Source: Thiobacillaceae bacterium
Lineage (GTDB): Bacteria; Pseudomonadota; Gammaproteobacteria; Burkholderiales; Thiobacillaceae
Assembly (NCBI GenBank): GCA_025054655.1
Contig: JANWZL010000062.1
Coordinates: 1 to 32,606 of the forward strand
Length of the DNA: 32,606 nt
Reading direction: 5' to 3'
The first letter of the stretch is position 1; each line of letters begins with the position of its first letter. This document shows, piece after piece, positions 17,039 through 24,263 of the stretch. The notes below the pieces were generated by a model, which was given only the letters and a program-made list of their open reading frames with translations, was not told where the DNA came from and did no database searches. A program made the position numbers and the translations under genes.

Positions 17039-18949
17039 TCAGCCGGCTCCTCCGGGCAACTCCGCCTGCAGACGTGCCATCAGTTCATCCAGACCCATCG
17101 CGCCCAGGTCCTCGCCGCCGCGCCTGCGCACGGCCACGGTACCTTGTGCGCGCTCCTTCTCACCGACGATGAGCTGGTAGGGCACCCGCTGCAGGGAATG
17201 TTCGCGGATTTTATAGGTGATCTTCTCGTTCCTCAAGTCGGTCTCGACCCGGAAACCACGATCTTTCAGGGACTGCGCCACCTCCTGTGCATAGGCTGCC
17301 TGCGCGTCGGTGATGTTCATCACCACCACCTGCACCGGTGCAAGCCACAGGGGAAAGTTGCCGGCGTAGTGTTCGATCAGGATGCCGATGAACCGCTCCA
17401 TGGACCCCAGGATGGCGCGGTGCAGCATGACGGGCGGTCGGCGGCTGTTGTCCTCGGCCACGTATTCCGCCCCCAGGCGCTGCGGCAGGTTGAAGTCGAG
17501 CTGGATGGTACCCACCTGCCATAGCCGTCCGAGCGAGTCCTTCAGCGTGAACTCGATCTTAGGCCCGTAGAACGCCCCCTCACCCGGCTGCAGCTCATAG
17601 GTCAGGCCGTTTTGCGCCAACGCAGCCGCCAGCGCCGCCTCGGCGCGGTCCCAGGTCTCGTCCGAGCCCACCCGCTTTTCCGGCCGGGTGGACAGCTTCA
17701 CCCGCACGTCCTGGAAGCCGAAATCGGCATACACCTCCTGCAGCATGCGGATGAAGGCCGCCACCTCGGACTGGATCTGCGCCTCGGTGCAGAAGATGTG
17801 CGCATCGTCCTGGGTGAAGGCGCGCACGCGCATCAACCCGTGCAGCGCACCCGAGGGCTCGTTGCGGTGGCAGGCGCCGAATTCGGCGATGCGCAGCGGC
17901 AGGTCGCGGTAAGAATGCAGCCCGTGCTTGAACAGTTCGACGTGGCCCGGACAGTTCATGGGTTTGACCGCGTAATCGCGGTTTTCCGAGGCGGTGGTGA
18001 ACATGTGCTCGCGGTAGTTCTCCCAATGACCCGAGCGTTCCCACAGCGAGCGGTCCATGACCGTCGGGGTGCGCACCTCATGATAGCCGTGCTGGCGGAA
18101 TTTGCGCCGCATGTACTGCTCGATCTGCTGCCACAGGATCCAGCCCTTGGGGTGCCAGAACACCATGCCCGGCGCCTCCTCCTGCAGGTGGAACAGATCG
18201 AGCTGCTTGCCGAGCTTGCGATGGTCGCGCCGCTCCGCCTCCTCCAGGCGGTGCAGATAGGCCTCCAGGTCCTCCTTACGCGCCCAGGCCGTGCCGTAGA
18301 TGCGCTGCAGCATCTCGTTGCGGGAATCCCCACGCCAATAGGCGCCCGCCACCTTCATGAGCTTGAACACCTTGAGCCGGCCCGTGCTGGGCACGTGCGG
18401 CCCGCGGCACAGATCGACGAAATCGCCCTCGCGGTAGAGCGAGATGGTCTCGCCCGGCGGGATTTCACGGATGATCTCGGCCTTGTAATGTTCGCCAATG
18501 GATTCGAAGTAGCGGATGGCCTCGTCGCGCTCCCATTCCTCGCGTGTGACCGGCAGGTCGCGGCGCGCCAGCTCCTGCATGCGCCGCTCGATGGCCGCTA
18601 GGTCTTCCGGCGTGAAGGGGCGCTGGTAGGCAAAGTCATAATAGAAGCCGTCCTCGATCACCGGCCCTATGGTCACCTGCGCCTCGGGATAGAGCTCTTT
18701 GACCGCGTAGGCGAGCAGATGGGCGGTGGAGTGGCGGATCAGCTCCAGGCCCTCGGGGTCGCGGTCGGTGACGATGGCCAGGCTCGCGTCGCGGTCGATC
18801 ACGTAGGAGGTGTCCACCAGCCGGCCATCGACCTTGCCAGCCAGGGCCGCGCGGGCGAGGCCGGGGCCTATGCTGGCGGCCACCTCGGCCACCGTCACCG
18901 GCCGGTCGAAGCTGCGCACGGAGCCGTCGGGCAGAGTGATCTGGGGCAT
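17039..18949 (-). CDS. thrS: Threonyl-tRNA synthetase
   Basis: This is a 636-residue class II synthetase. It has an N-terminal TGS domain ([20 protein letters not shown]), the editing domain with [10 protein letters not shown] (H73 and H77 of the HxxxH site), and the catalytic core with [12 protein letters not shown] and [13 protein letters not shown] (zinc-binding cysteine and histidine). The anticodon-binding domain follows ([17 protein letters not shown]). Length is close to E. coli ThrRS (642). The start is ATG 18949, preceded by GAGGA nine bases away; an upstream TTG at 18973 would run through the U-run of the terminator stem. Because that terminator ends 22 bp before the ATG, thrS must be transcribed from further upstream and through it. 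Confidence 0.96.
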   Translation of the reverse strand: MPQITLPDGSVRSFDRPVTVAEVAASIGPGLARAALAGKVDGRLVDTSYVIDRDASLAIVTDRDPEGLELIRHSTAHLLAYAVKELYPEAQVTIGPVIEDGFYYDFAYQRPFTPEDLAAIERRMQELARRDLPVTREEWERDEAIRYFESIGEHYKAEIIREIPPGETISLYREGDFVDLCRGPHVPSTGRLKVFKLMKVAGAYWRGDSRNEMLQRIYGTAWARKEDLEAYLHRLEEAERRDHRKLGKQLDLFHLQEEAPGMVFWHPKGWILWQQIEQYMRRKFRQHGYHEVRTPTVMDRSLWERSGHWENYREHMFTTASENRDYAVKPMNCPGHVELFKHGLHSYRDLPLRIAEFGACHRNEPSGALHGLMRVRAFTQDDAHIFCTEAQIQSEVAAFIRMLQEVYADFGFQDVRVKLSTRPEKRVGSDETWDRAEAALAAALAQNGLTYELQPGEGAFYGPKIEFTLKDSLGRLWQVGTIQLDFNLPQRLGAEYVAEDNSRRPPVMLHRAILGSMERFIGILIEHYAGNFPLWLAPVQVVVMNITDAQAAYAQEVAQSLKDRGFRVETDLRNEKITYKIREHSLQRVPYQLIVGEKERAQGTVAVRRRGGEDLGAMGLDELMARLQAELPGGAG

Positions 18950-18971
18950 GCGTAGAGGTCCTCGCAGGCAC

Positions 18972-18998
18972 AAAAAAAGTGCGGGCGGGCCGCACTTT
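18972..18998 (-). terminator. Strong terminator/attenuator between tRNA-Val(GAC) and thrS
   Basis: On the minus strand a perfect 9-bp stem AAAGTGCGG/CCGCACTTT with a 5-base loop runs into seven consecutive U. It ends 22 bp upstream of the thrS ATG. It can terminate the tRNA-Val transcript, but it also sits in the thrS leader, so it may work as an attenuator of the whole thrS-infC-rpmI-rplT-pheST-ihfA operon. Confidence 0.85.
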
Positions 18999-19093
18999 GC
19001 ATCGGACGAACGCGCACGATCAGGCCGACCCGCGGGCGAGCGCCGGGCGATAAGTTCGGTCGTCAGTGGTCATGCTGCGCTCGAAAGATGGAT

Positions 19094-19170
19094 TGGTAGG
19101 CGCGATTGGACTCGAACCAACGACCCCCACCATGTCAAGGTGATGCTCTAACCAGCTGAGCTACGCGCCT
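19094..19170 (-). tRNA. tRNA-Val (anticodon GAC)
   Basis: This is a 77-nt tRNA with encoded CCA (complement of 19094-19096). The acceptor AGGCGCG pairs with CGCGCCT. The D arm is TAGCTCAGCTGGTTAGAGCA. The anticodon loop TTGACAT on an ACC/GGT-closed stem gives GAC. The T arm has GGTTCGAGTCC. Its body closely resembles E. coli tRNA-Val(GAC). Confidence 0.96.
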
Positions 19171-19182
19171 AACGAAGGGTAG

Positions 19183-19212
19183 ATTATAGAGCTGGTGTCG
19201 GAGTCCAGGCAA
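19183..19212 (-). promoter_or_regulatory. Sigma-70 promoter of tRNA-Val(GAC), possibly also thrS
   Basis: On the minus strand TTGCCT (complement of 19207-19212), an 18-bp spacer and a perfect TATAAT (complement of 19183-19188) lie 12 bp before the mature tRNA. The -35 box lies just past the stop of the upstream gene (19224). Confidence 0.78.
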
Positions 19213-19223
19213 TGCCCAGGGTG

Positions 19224-20618
19224 TCACGAGGGCAAAACCCCGTCCCGGCCAGAAACGTAGGGTGGTGGTTCAAAGTCGGGCAACAGCCCAGCGTTGATGA
19301 GCTGCATACGTACCACCTGCTCGCTGACCTGGTAATGATGGCTGGCCTCGTCTATGGCGGACTCAGACAGGTCATCGTCAAGGAAGACCCTTAGCCCGTC
19401 GATGGGGCAGAGCAACTCGGCGGCGAAGGCGCGCTGGCGTTTTTGCCGTGTCGTGTACAGATCGGTCACTGGGCGCCATTCATTCGGCTGGGCAGCATAG
19501 GTGGCAAAGTCCCCCAACACGCGGGCATATTCGAAGCGGCGACCGTAACGATGGCGTTTGCGCGGGATGAAAACCCACCCTCTCCCCCGATCATTCGTAT
19601 GTGGCCGGACCACACTGACGGGACGATCGACCTGCATCACCATATCAGGCCATGACGGGCCGACTACGCCCAAGAGTGCGTCCAGATCGCGATCCTTGAT
19701 GCACTCCTCGGGCTTGGCCAGCCTCTCACGCACCCGCCGAGCTGCGAGCACGCCCTGCTGCCAGGGGCGAACATCCGAAGAAACCTCGACGAAGGGCACC
19801 TCGGGCGAGATGCTGACACCCGCATCTGTGGCCAAACGTTGTAATCCATCGATATCGTTGCGCCCCTCAGTCCCACAGACCGGGGCCAGTTCTGCCATTG
19901 CCGCCTCCCCGATTTTCTGTTCGATCGACACCACGTTTTTGAGCAGCTCTGGTGGACAACCCTCGGGGTCATACCCAAGACGCGCCTCGATGCGACGGAC
20001 CGAGGCCTGTGTACGGTCGGCCCGGTCCGCGCATACGATGCGCCACAACTCGGCGAGGTCCGTCTGCTCATGTCCCAAGGCCGACAATCGGGCGAGGACG
20101 GTTTCGACGAAGGCCTCGATGCCGTGCTCGAACGCACTCAGGGGCACGGCCTGCGGTGCGGCAAGCCCTTGCAGATAGCGCACCGACTGGCCCGGCGCGT
20201 CCATTGCCACGGCCCAGACCTGCACCTCATCACCGGCAGCCGCGAACACGATCCTGGGCCATACGTAGCCCCGACCAGCGGCGCCCAACTCGTGCGCCAG
20301 CCGCCAGTCCAACGAGGGCTGCCGCGATGCAGGCAAGGGCTCATACAGCAGACGCCACCAGTTGGCAGCAACCCATAAGGCCAAAGGATAGGCCGACACC
20401 AGGACACGCTCGCGCACGGTGTGGGACCAGATGTCCTGGTTACGGGTCAAACAGGCCCCCCCGACGCTGAGCTCTAGCCAGCCGCTCGTCTCGCGCTCGA
20501 GCACATCCCTACTGCCTGTGGTCAGCCACTCGCAGATCTCCCAGCGCAAACGAGGAGATGAAAGAGCACAATCCGCGGCCGCACCGCTTGCTCGGGTCAT
20601 CAACCCCAATGCGTGCAT
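19224..20618 (-). CDS. Unknown protein with a degenerate ImmA/IrrE-like C-terminal domain
   Basis: This is a 464-residue soluble protein with no signal peptide or membrane segment. The last 110 residues follow the ImmA/IrrE (COG2856) layout: RRFEYARVLGDF at 360-371 aligns with the family's RRFTLAHELGH helix, FAAELLCP at 398-405 matches FAAELLMP, and SHHYQVSEQVVRMQLINAGLL at 426-446 matches the closing substrate-recognition helix. The zinc-protease HExxH is replaced by R-V-x-x-D, so peptidase activity is not expected. The N-terminal two thirds (PLALWVAANWWRLLYEP; LAHELGAAGRGYVWPRI) is not recognised. It starts 7 bp after its partner gene, with the Shine-Dalgarno AGGGG inside that gene's last codons. 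Possible role: a regulator or antitoxin-like partner, which is inference. Confidence 0.82.
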   Translation of the reverse strand: MHALGLMTRASGAAADCALSSPRLRWEICEWLTTGSRDVLERETSGWLELSVGGACLTRNQDIWSHTVRERVLVSAYPLALWVAANWWRLLYEPLPASRQPSLDWRLAHELGAAGRGYVWPRIVFAAAGDEVQVWAVAMDAPGQSVRYLQGLAAPQAVPLSAFEHGIEAFVETVLARLSALGHEQTDLAELWRIVCADRADRTQASVRRIEARLGYDPEGCPPELLKNVVSIEQKIGEAAMAELAPVCGTEGRNDIDGLQRLATDAGVSISPEVPFVEVSSDVRPWQQGVLAARRVRERLAKPEECIKDRDLDALLGVVGPSWPDMVMQVDRPVSVVRPHTNDRGRGWVFIPRKRHRYGRRFEYARVLGDFATYAAQPNEWRPVTDLYTTRQKRQRAFAAELLCPIDGLRVFLDDDLSESAIDEASHHYQVSEQVVRMQLINAGLLPDFEPPPYVSGRDGVLPS

Positions 20619-20625
20619 GGCGACT

Positions 20626-21057
20626 TCACCCCTTGGACTGCCATCGCTTGAGCACCTCCGCAGCGAGCGGGTCGCTCTCGGGCATGGGATAGCCGTGATA
20701 GATGCCCTGTTCGCTGTTTTCCAACTGGGCTTCGAGTGGGGTGCCGTTGTCGGCGACCGCCCACACGTTCTGTGGCCAGCCGTTGACCGTGCGCTCGCTC
20801 ACCAGACCACGGCGCATACCTTCCTTGAGCAGACGTTGTGCCTCGCGGCGCGTGAACACCTGGGCCACGTCGCACAGCGACTTCGCTGGCCGCGGTGCAG
20901 CTGGTGGCGTAAGGCCGAAATCGCCTGGATCGCGCTTGTGCTCTGGGTTGCCCCCGTAACACGCGCGTTCTACCAACGGCTGCAATTGGGCGAGCGCCTG
21001 TGGGGTCGCCTGTCGCAACCGGCGTTTAGGGTTGAATTGGTCGTATCGGCGCTGCAT
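20626..21057 (-). CDS. Unknown 143-aa partner of the ImmA/IrrE-like protein
   Basis: This is a 143-residue cytoplasmic protein. It is basic at the start (MQRRYDQFNPKRRLR) and has two compact motif blocks: YGGNPEHKRDPGDFGL at 34-49 and NGWPQNVWAV with EAQLEN and GIYHGYPMPE at 92-127. The tryptophan-, proline- and aspartate-rich blocks look like a small enzymatic or binding fold conserved for function, but I cannot name it. It is the first gene of a two-gene operon with the 464-residue protein, sharing the ribosome-binding site at its 3' end. A TAGAAT -10 sequence sits only 6 bp before its ATG, so the mRNA may be leaderless. Toxin of a toxin-antitoxin-like or defence pair is a hypothesis only. 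Confidence 0.75.
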   Translation of the reverse strand: MQRRYDQFNPKRRLRQATPQALAQLQPLVERACYGGNPEHKRDPGDFGLTPPAAPRPAKSLCDVAQVFTRREAQRLLKEGMRRGLVSERTVNGWPQNVWAVADNGTPLEAQLENSEQGIYHGYPMPESDPLAAEVLKRWQSKG

Positions 21058-21063
21058 ACCGCC

Positions 21064-21069
21064 ATTCTA
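21064..21069 (-). promoter_or_regulatory. Possible -10 element giving a leaderless mRNA
   Basis: TAGAAT on the minus strand ends 6 bp before the ATG of the 143-residue gene. Transcription from it would start at or next to the ATG. No good -35 hexamer is found at 16-18 bp. Confidence 0.3.
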
Positions 21070-21108
21070 GCAACCCCAGGTCAGGCTGCGCTCACCCTCG
21101 GCGTCGGC

Positions 21109-22425
21109 CTATACGCCCCGCAAGGCCCGCCGCCGGCCGCGCTCGACGTTGACCCCGGCGAGCAGGATCAGGCCGACCACGAAGTACACCGCCAGGCTCA
21201 GCATGGCCGGGCGATGTGCGCCGCCGCTTGCCCACACGGCCAGGCCATAGGTCACCGGCCCCAGGATGGAGGCGAGCTTGACCGCCAGGCCCCATAGGCC
21301 GAAGAACTCTGCCCGGTGTGCCGCGGGGCTGAGATAACCGACCAGGGCACGGGCGGCCGACTGGGCCGCCCCCAGACACAGGCCGGCGACGTTGGCCGCG
21401 AGCCAGAACAGCGCCGGGGTGACGGCCAGCCAGGCGAGTACCACCGTGAGCAGCCAGCCCCACAGGATGAGGAACAGGGTGCGCCGATGGCCCAGGCGGT
21501 CCTGCACGTGACCGAACAGCAGCGCCCCCACCGCGGCGGTGACGTTGACCACCAGGATCAGCTCGAGGCTCGCGCGGGTGTCGAAGCCCATGGCCTGCTG
21601 GGCGTAGACGGCGGCGAGCGCGATCACCGCCTGGATGCCGGCCTGATAGAAGACGATGCAGATCAGGAAACGGAACAGGTCGGGGTAGGTCCCGGCGTGA
21701 CGCAGGGTGTCGAGTACCCGCGCATAGGCCGCACGACAGCCGGGCTGGGCGGTCTGCGGGCGCGAGCGTTCGCGCAGGAAGACGAAGGTGGGCAGCACCG
21801 CCAGGGCGAACACCGCCGCCGTGATGAGCAGGGTCACGGGCACGTAGGCCTCGGCGGGGCGGCCCTGCGCTTGGGCGTGGATCACATAGGCCAGACAAAG
21901 CCCCAGGGTAAGCAGCCCGCCCACATAGCCCAACGCCCAGCCCAGCCCGGACAGCCGCCCGAGCGCCCGGCCGCGCGCCAGTTCCGGCAGGAAGGCGGCG
22001 ATCAGGTTCTCACCGGTGCCGAAGAAGAAATTGCTGAGGATGACCAGCGCCACCGCCAGCCCCACCTCCCCCGGTCCCGCCAGCGTGAGCGCGGCCGTGC
22101 CCACCACACAGCCGGCGGTGGAGACGGCCAGCAAACGCTTCTTGGTCGCCTTGAGGTCGGCATAGGCGCCGATGGCCGGCGCGGTCAGGATGATGAGCGC
22201 GTATGAGGCCGCCAGTGCCGCGCTCCAGGCCAGGCTTGCCCAGGGGGCATTACCCGCCACCGTGGCGACGAAATAGGCGTTGAACACGGCGGTGATCACC
22301 ACCGTGGTGTAGCCCGAATTGGCGAAGTCGTACATGGCCCAGGCCCAGGCCTCGATGGGCCGGACGCCGGGGTTGAGGGTGTTGCGCACGCGAGCACCGG
22401 GTAGGCAAAGCGGTCCACGCCCCAC
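21109..22425 (-). CDS. Atg22/UMF1-type MFS permease
   Basis: This is a roughly 438-residue inner-membrane protein with about 12 hydrophobic helices. The N-terminal AWAMYDFANSGYTTVVITAVF is the hallmark of the UMF1/Atg22-like major facilitator branch, and the loop GAYADLKATKKRLL is the MFS motif A between helices 2 and 3. The central loop (FLRERSRPQTAQPGCR) is cytoplasmic. In yeast Atg22 exports amino acids from the vacuole; the bacterial substrates are mostly unknown. The start is uncertain: GTG 22425 is the longest reading and GTG 22389 the alternative, and neither has a good ribosome-binding site. It ends 51 bp before the small unknown gene on the same strand. Confidence 0.85.
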   Translation of the reverse strand: MGRGPLCLPGARVRNTLNPGVRPIEAWAWAMYDFANSGYTTVVITAVFNAYFVATVAGNAPWASLAWSAALAASYALIILTAPAIGAYADLKATKKRLLAVSTAGCVVGTAALTLAGPGEVGLAVALVILSNFFFGTGENLIAAFLPELARGRALGRLSGLGWALGYVGGLLTLGLCLAYVIHAQAQGRPAEAYVPVTLLITAAVFALAVLPTFVFLRERSRPQTAQPGCRAAYARVLDTLRHAGTYPDLFRFLICIVFYQAGIQAVIALAAVYAQQAMGFDTRASLELILVVNVTAAVGALLFGHVQDRLGHRRTLFLILWGWLLTVVLAWLAVTPALFWLAANVAGLCLGAAQSAARALVGYLSPAAHRAEFFGLWGLAVKLASILGPVTYGLAVWASGGAHRPAMLSLAVYFVVGLILLAGVNVERGRRRALRGV

Positions 22426-22544
22426 GCCGGCAGCGGCGCAGAGGCGCGGTCATCATAACGCTATGCGGGCCGGTCCCGGCAACCGTAGGTTATGTGGCCG
22501 CCCGCACGGGGTGCGGCTAGTACTTAGGTATCATGCCGGCACCC

Positions 22545-22572
22545 TTGCCAGATGCACCCGCTGCGCGATAAT
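22545..22572 (+). promoter_or_regulatory. Sigma-70 promoter of the c-heme protein gene
   Basis: TTGCCA (22545-22550), a 16-bp spacer and GATAAT (22567-22572) lie about 45 bp upstream of the ATG, in front of a strong AAGGAGG ribosome-binding site at 22601-22607. Confidence 0.6.
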
Positions 22573-22616
22573 AGCGCCGCCTGGCATTGCCCAGGCACCA
22601 AAGGAGGAGAATGACC

Positions 22617-23195
22617 ATGCAAAGAGTGCTCACCACGGCCGCCTTGCTCGCGGCGGCCCTGCCCGCCTGGGCCAATCAGCCCGCGAACCCGACCGAGATG
22701 ACCGAGGCGGCACGCGCCATGGCCGGGCAGATGATCAGACAACTGGGGGGTGAGCTGCAAAAGCAGCTGGCCGCCGGAGGACCCGAGGCCGCCATCAGCG
22801 TATGCAAGGACAAGGCCCCGGCCATCGCCGGCGAGCTGTCGCGCACGAGCGGATGGCGGGTGACCCGCGTGAGCCTCAAGGTGCGCAACCCCCTGCTCGG
22901 CAGCCCGGACGAATGGGAACAGGGGGCGCTGAAGATCCTGGAGCGCAGACTGGCCGCCGGTGAAAAGCCGGAGACCCTGGAGTTCGCCCAGATCGTCGAT
23001 GAGCCCAACGGCAAGGTCTTCCGCTACATGCGCGGGTTGGTGACCGCCCCCCTGTGCCTGTCGTGCCACGGGGCACCGGAGTCCATCCCCGATGCGGTCA
23101 AGGCCAGGCTCACGACCGAATATCCCCACGACAAGGCCACGGGGTATGGCGCGGGCATGCTGCGCGGCGGCGTCTCCATCAAGCGGCCGCTGTGA
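22617..23195 (+). CDS. Periplasmic c-type heme protein, DUF3365 (Tll0287-like)
   Basis: This is a 192-residue exported protein. A Sec signal peptide (QRVLTTAALLAAALPAWA, cut after residue 19) is followed by a helical sensor-like domain. A single c-heme site CLSCH (C147, C150, H151) lies in the LVTAPLCLSCHG segment, which matches the DUF3365/Tll0287-like family of periplasmic heme or redox-sensing domains. YPHDKATGYGAGMLRGGVSI is the characteristic family end. ATG 22617 is preferred because it is 9 bases from AAGGAGG; ATG 22611 lies too close. Likely role: a soluble periplasmic electron carrier or redox sensor; the partner is unknown. It is transcribed alone and converges on the hsp20 genes. 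Confidence 0.88.
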   Translation: MQRVLTTAALLAAALPAWANQPANPTEMTEAARAMAGQMIRQLGGELQKQLAAGGPEAAISVCKDKAPAIAGELSRTSGWRVTRVSLKVRNPLLGSPDEWEQGALKILERRLAAGEKPETLEFAQIVDEPNGKVFRYMRGLVTAPLCLSCHGAPESIPDAVKARLTTEYPHDKATGYGAGMLRGGVSIKRPL

Positions 23196-23223
23196 TCGGC
23201 CACCGGCAACAGGCCCACAGGCA

Positions 23224-23239
23224 CGCCCCGGCCGGGGCG
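23224..23239. terminator. Perfect GC palindrome between convergent genes
   Basis: The palindrome CGCCCCGGCCGGGGCG lies in the 51-bp gap between the c-heme gene and hsp20. It could form a hairpin from either transcript, but no U-run follows, so intrinsic termination is uncertain. Confidence 0.35.
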
Positions 23240-23246
23240 CGCCGCC

Positions 23247-23621
23247 TCAGACCACCGCCACGCTGATCTTGCGCGGCTGCAAGTGCTCCGCCTTGGGGAT
23301 GCGCAGCTTCAGCACACCATGGCGGAACTCGGCCGCGATCTTGTCGCTGTCGAGCTCCTTCGACAGGGTGAAGGTACGCCGATAGCGCGGCAGGTTGACC
23401 TCGGCATGCAAGGGCTCCATCCCCTCGGGCAGGGTCAGATCCACCACGCCCTCCAGGGTCAGGGTATCGCCCTCCACGCGCACATCGAGCTTGTCCTTCG
23501 GCACGCCCGGCATGTCGGCATAGAGGGTGATGCCGCCGACATCCTCGATCACGTCCACGGGCGGGCGCAGGGCGGCCTCGTCTTGGGGGGTGGCCTCGCG
23601 TTTGACGACTTGATCGCTCAT
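23247..23621 (-). CDS. Small heat-shock protein, Hsp20/alpha-crystallin family (second gene)
   Basis: This 124-residue protein has an alpha-crystallin domain from about residue 20: PPVDVIEDVGGITLYADMPGV, the VEGDTLTLEG strand, RYRRTFTLSKELD and HGVLKLRIPKAE. These give the ACD with the conserved GVL motif. The C-terminal IxI-type anchor is weak (KISVAVV). It acts as an ATP-independent holdase binding unfolding proteins. It lies 13 bp downstream of the first hsp20 gene and is co-transcribed from the sigma-32-type promoter at 24122-24150. The pair may form hetero-oligomers, as duplicated sHsp genes often do, which is inference. Confidence 0.92.
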   Translation of the reverse strand: MSDQVVKREATPQDEAALRPPVDVIEDVGGITLYADMPGVPKDKLDVRVEGDTLTLEGVVDLTLPEGMEPLHAEVNLPRYRRTFTLSKELDSDKIAAEFRHGVLKLRIPKAEHLQPRKISVAVV

Positions 23622-23634
23622 GGTGTTATCTCCT

Positions 23635-24063
23635 TTACTGGATGGCGATGCGGCGGGGTTGGGCGGCCTCGCGGCGGGCCACGCTCACGTGTAGCACCCC
23701 GTCGCGGTAGGTGGCAGTGACGGCATTGGGGTCGATGTCGTCGGGCAGGCTCACCACCCTGCGGAAGCGACCGGCGAACCGCTCGTCGATGTGCACCGTG
23801 GCATCCTGCGGGACCTCCTCCGGTTTGCGCTCGCCGGTGATGGTGAGCACGCCCTGCTCGAGCTGCACGTCGATCGTGGCCGGATCGACCCCGGGCGCGA
23901 AGGCATAGACCTCCACCGAGCGCGCGGTCGAACCCACGTTCATGGCCGGAAAGCCGCGGGTGACGCCGCGAATGCTGGGCAGCCCGAAGACCTGGTCCAG
24001 CTCGCGCTGCAGGCGGTCGAACTCCGCGAACAGATCGCGGGGGAATAAGGAACGATAGATCAT
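23635..24063 (-). CDS. Small heat-shock protein, Hsp20/alpha-crystallin family (first gene)
   Basis: This is a 142-residue holdase. A short N-terminal arm (MIYRSLFPRDLFAEFDRLQRE) leads into an alpha-crystallin domain (SVEVYAFAPGVD, LEQGVLTITGERKPEE, RFRRVVSLPDDID and DGVLHVSVARRE), ending in an IxI motif (RRIAIQ) that mediates oligomer assembly. It starts 13 bp upstream of the second hsp20. It has a perfect AGGAGG ribosome-binding site that can fold into the small hairpin at 24065-24084. It heads the heat-shock transcript divergent from cbpA. Confidence 0.93.
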   Translation of the reverse strand: MIYRSLFPRDLFAEFDRLQRELDQVFGLPSIRGVTRGFPAMNVGSTARSVEVYAFAPGVDPATIDVQLEQGVLTITGERKPEEVPQDATVHIDERFAGRFRRVVSLPDDIDPNAVTATYRDGVLHVSVARREAAQPRRIAIQ

Positions 24064-24064
24064 C

Positions 24065-24084
24065 GCAATCCTCCTGATGGTTGC
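24065..24084 (-). promoter_or_regulatory. Hairpin over the hsp20 ribosome-binding site (RNA-thermometer candidate)
   Basis: In the hsp20 mRNA leader, GCAACC pairs with GG-A-UUGC (one bulge), placing the AGGAGG Shine-Dalgarno in the loop and 3' arm directly before the AUG. A second stem GGCGCC/GGCGCC (24091-24112) lies upstream in the same 60-nt leader. Thermometers of this layout (ROSE/fourU-like) are common for hsp20 genes, but this one fits neither class exactly. Confidence 0.45.
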
Positions 24085-24121
24085 AGGTTCGGCGCCCTGA
24101 GCTGGCGGCGCCTTATCTTCT

Positions 24122-24150
24122 TTATGGGTGTGGCGCGAGGGGCTTTCAAG
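24122..24150 (-). promoter_or_regulatory. Sigma-32-type heat-shock promoter of the hsp20 pair
   Basis: On the minus strand CTTGAAA (complement of 24144-24150) and ACCCATAA (complement of 24122-24129) are separated by 14 bp, close to the RpoH consensus CTTGAAA-N13/14-CCCCATNT. The start would give a leader of about 55 nt. Confidence 0.75.
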
Positions 24151-24152
24151 CC

Positions 24153-24178
24153 CTTGATGCCATCGGGGTCGCCCCCAT
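24153..24178 (+). promoter_or_regulatory. Sigma-32-type heat-shock promoter of cbpA-cbpM-degP
   Basis: CTTGAT (24153-24158), a 14-bp spacer and a perfect CCCCAT followed by GT (24173-24180) match the RpoH consensus. Its -35 box lies 2 bp from that of the divergent hsp20 promoter. The leader to the cbpA ATG would be about 78 nt. Confidence 0.72.
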
Positions 24179-24263
24179 GTGCAAAGCTGATCATAGACTC
24201 AGTGCCGTGTATTCCGTTTTCGTGCTAGGTTAGGCGTCAGAAACACCGCGCCGGGCGTATCAA

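Noticed and set aside
19224-20618. Active zinc metalloprotease from HELG at residues 109-112
   Set aside because: The second histidine of HExxH is missing (HELGA) and this site is far from the ImmA/IrrE-like region; chance resemblance.
19094-21108. Integrative element at tRNA-Val(GAC)
   Set aside because: The accessory genes lie on the 5' side of the tRNA, there is no integrase, and I saw no repeat of the tRNA 3' end near 21100.
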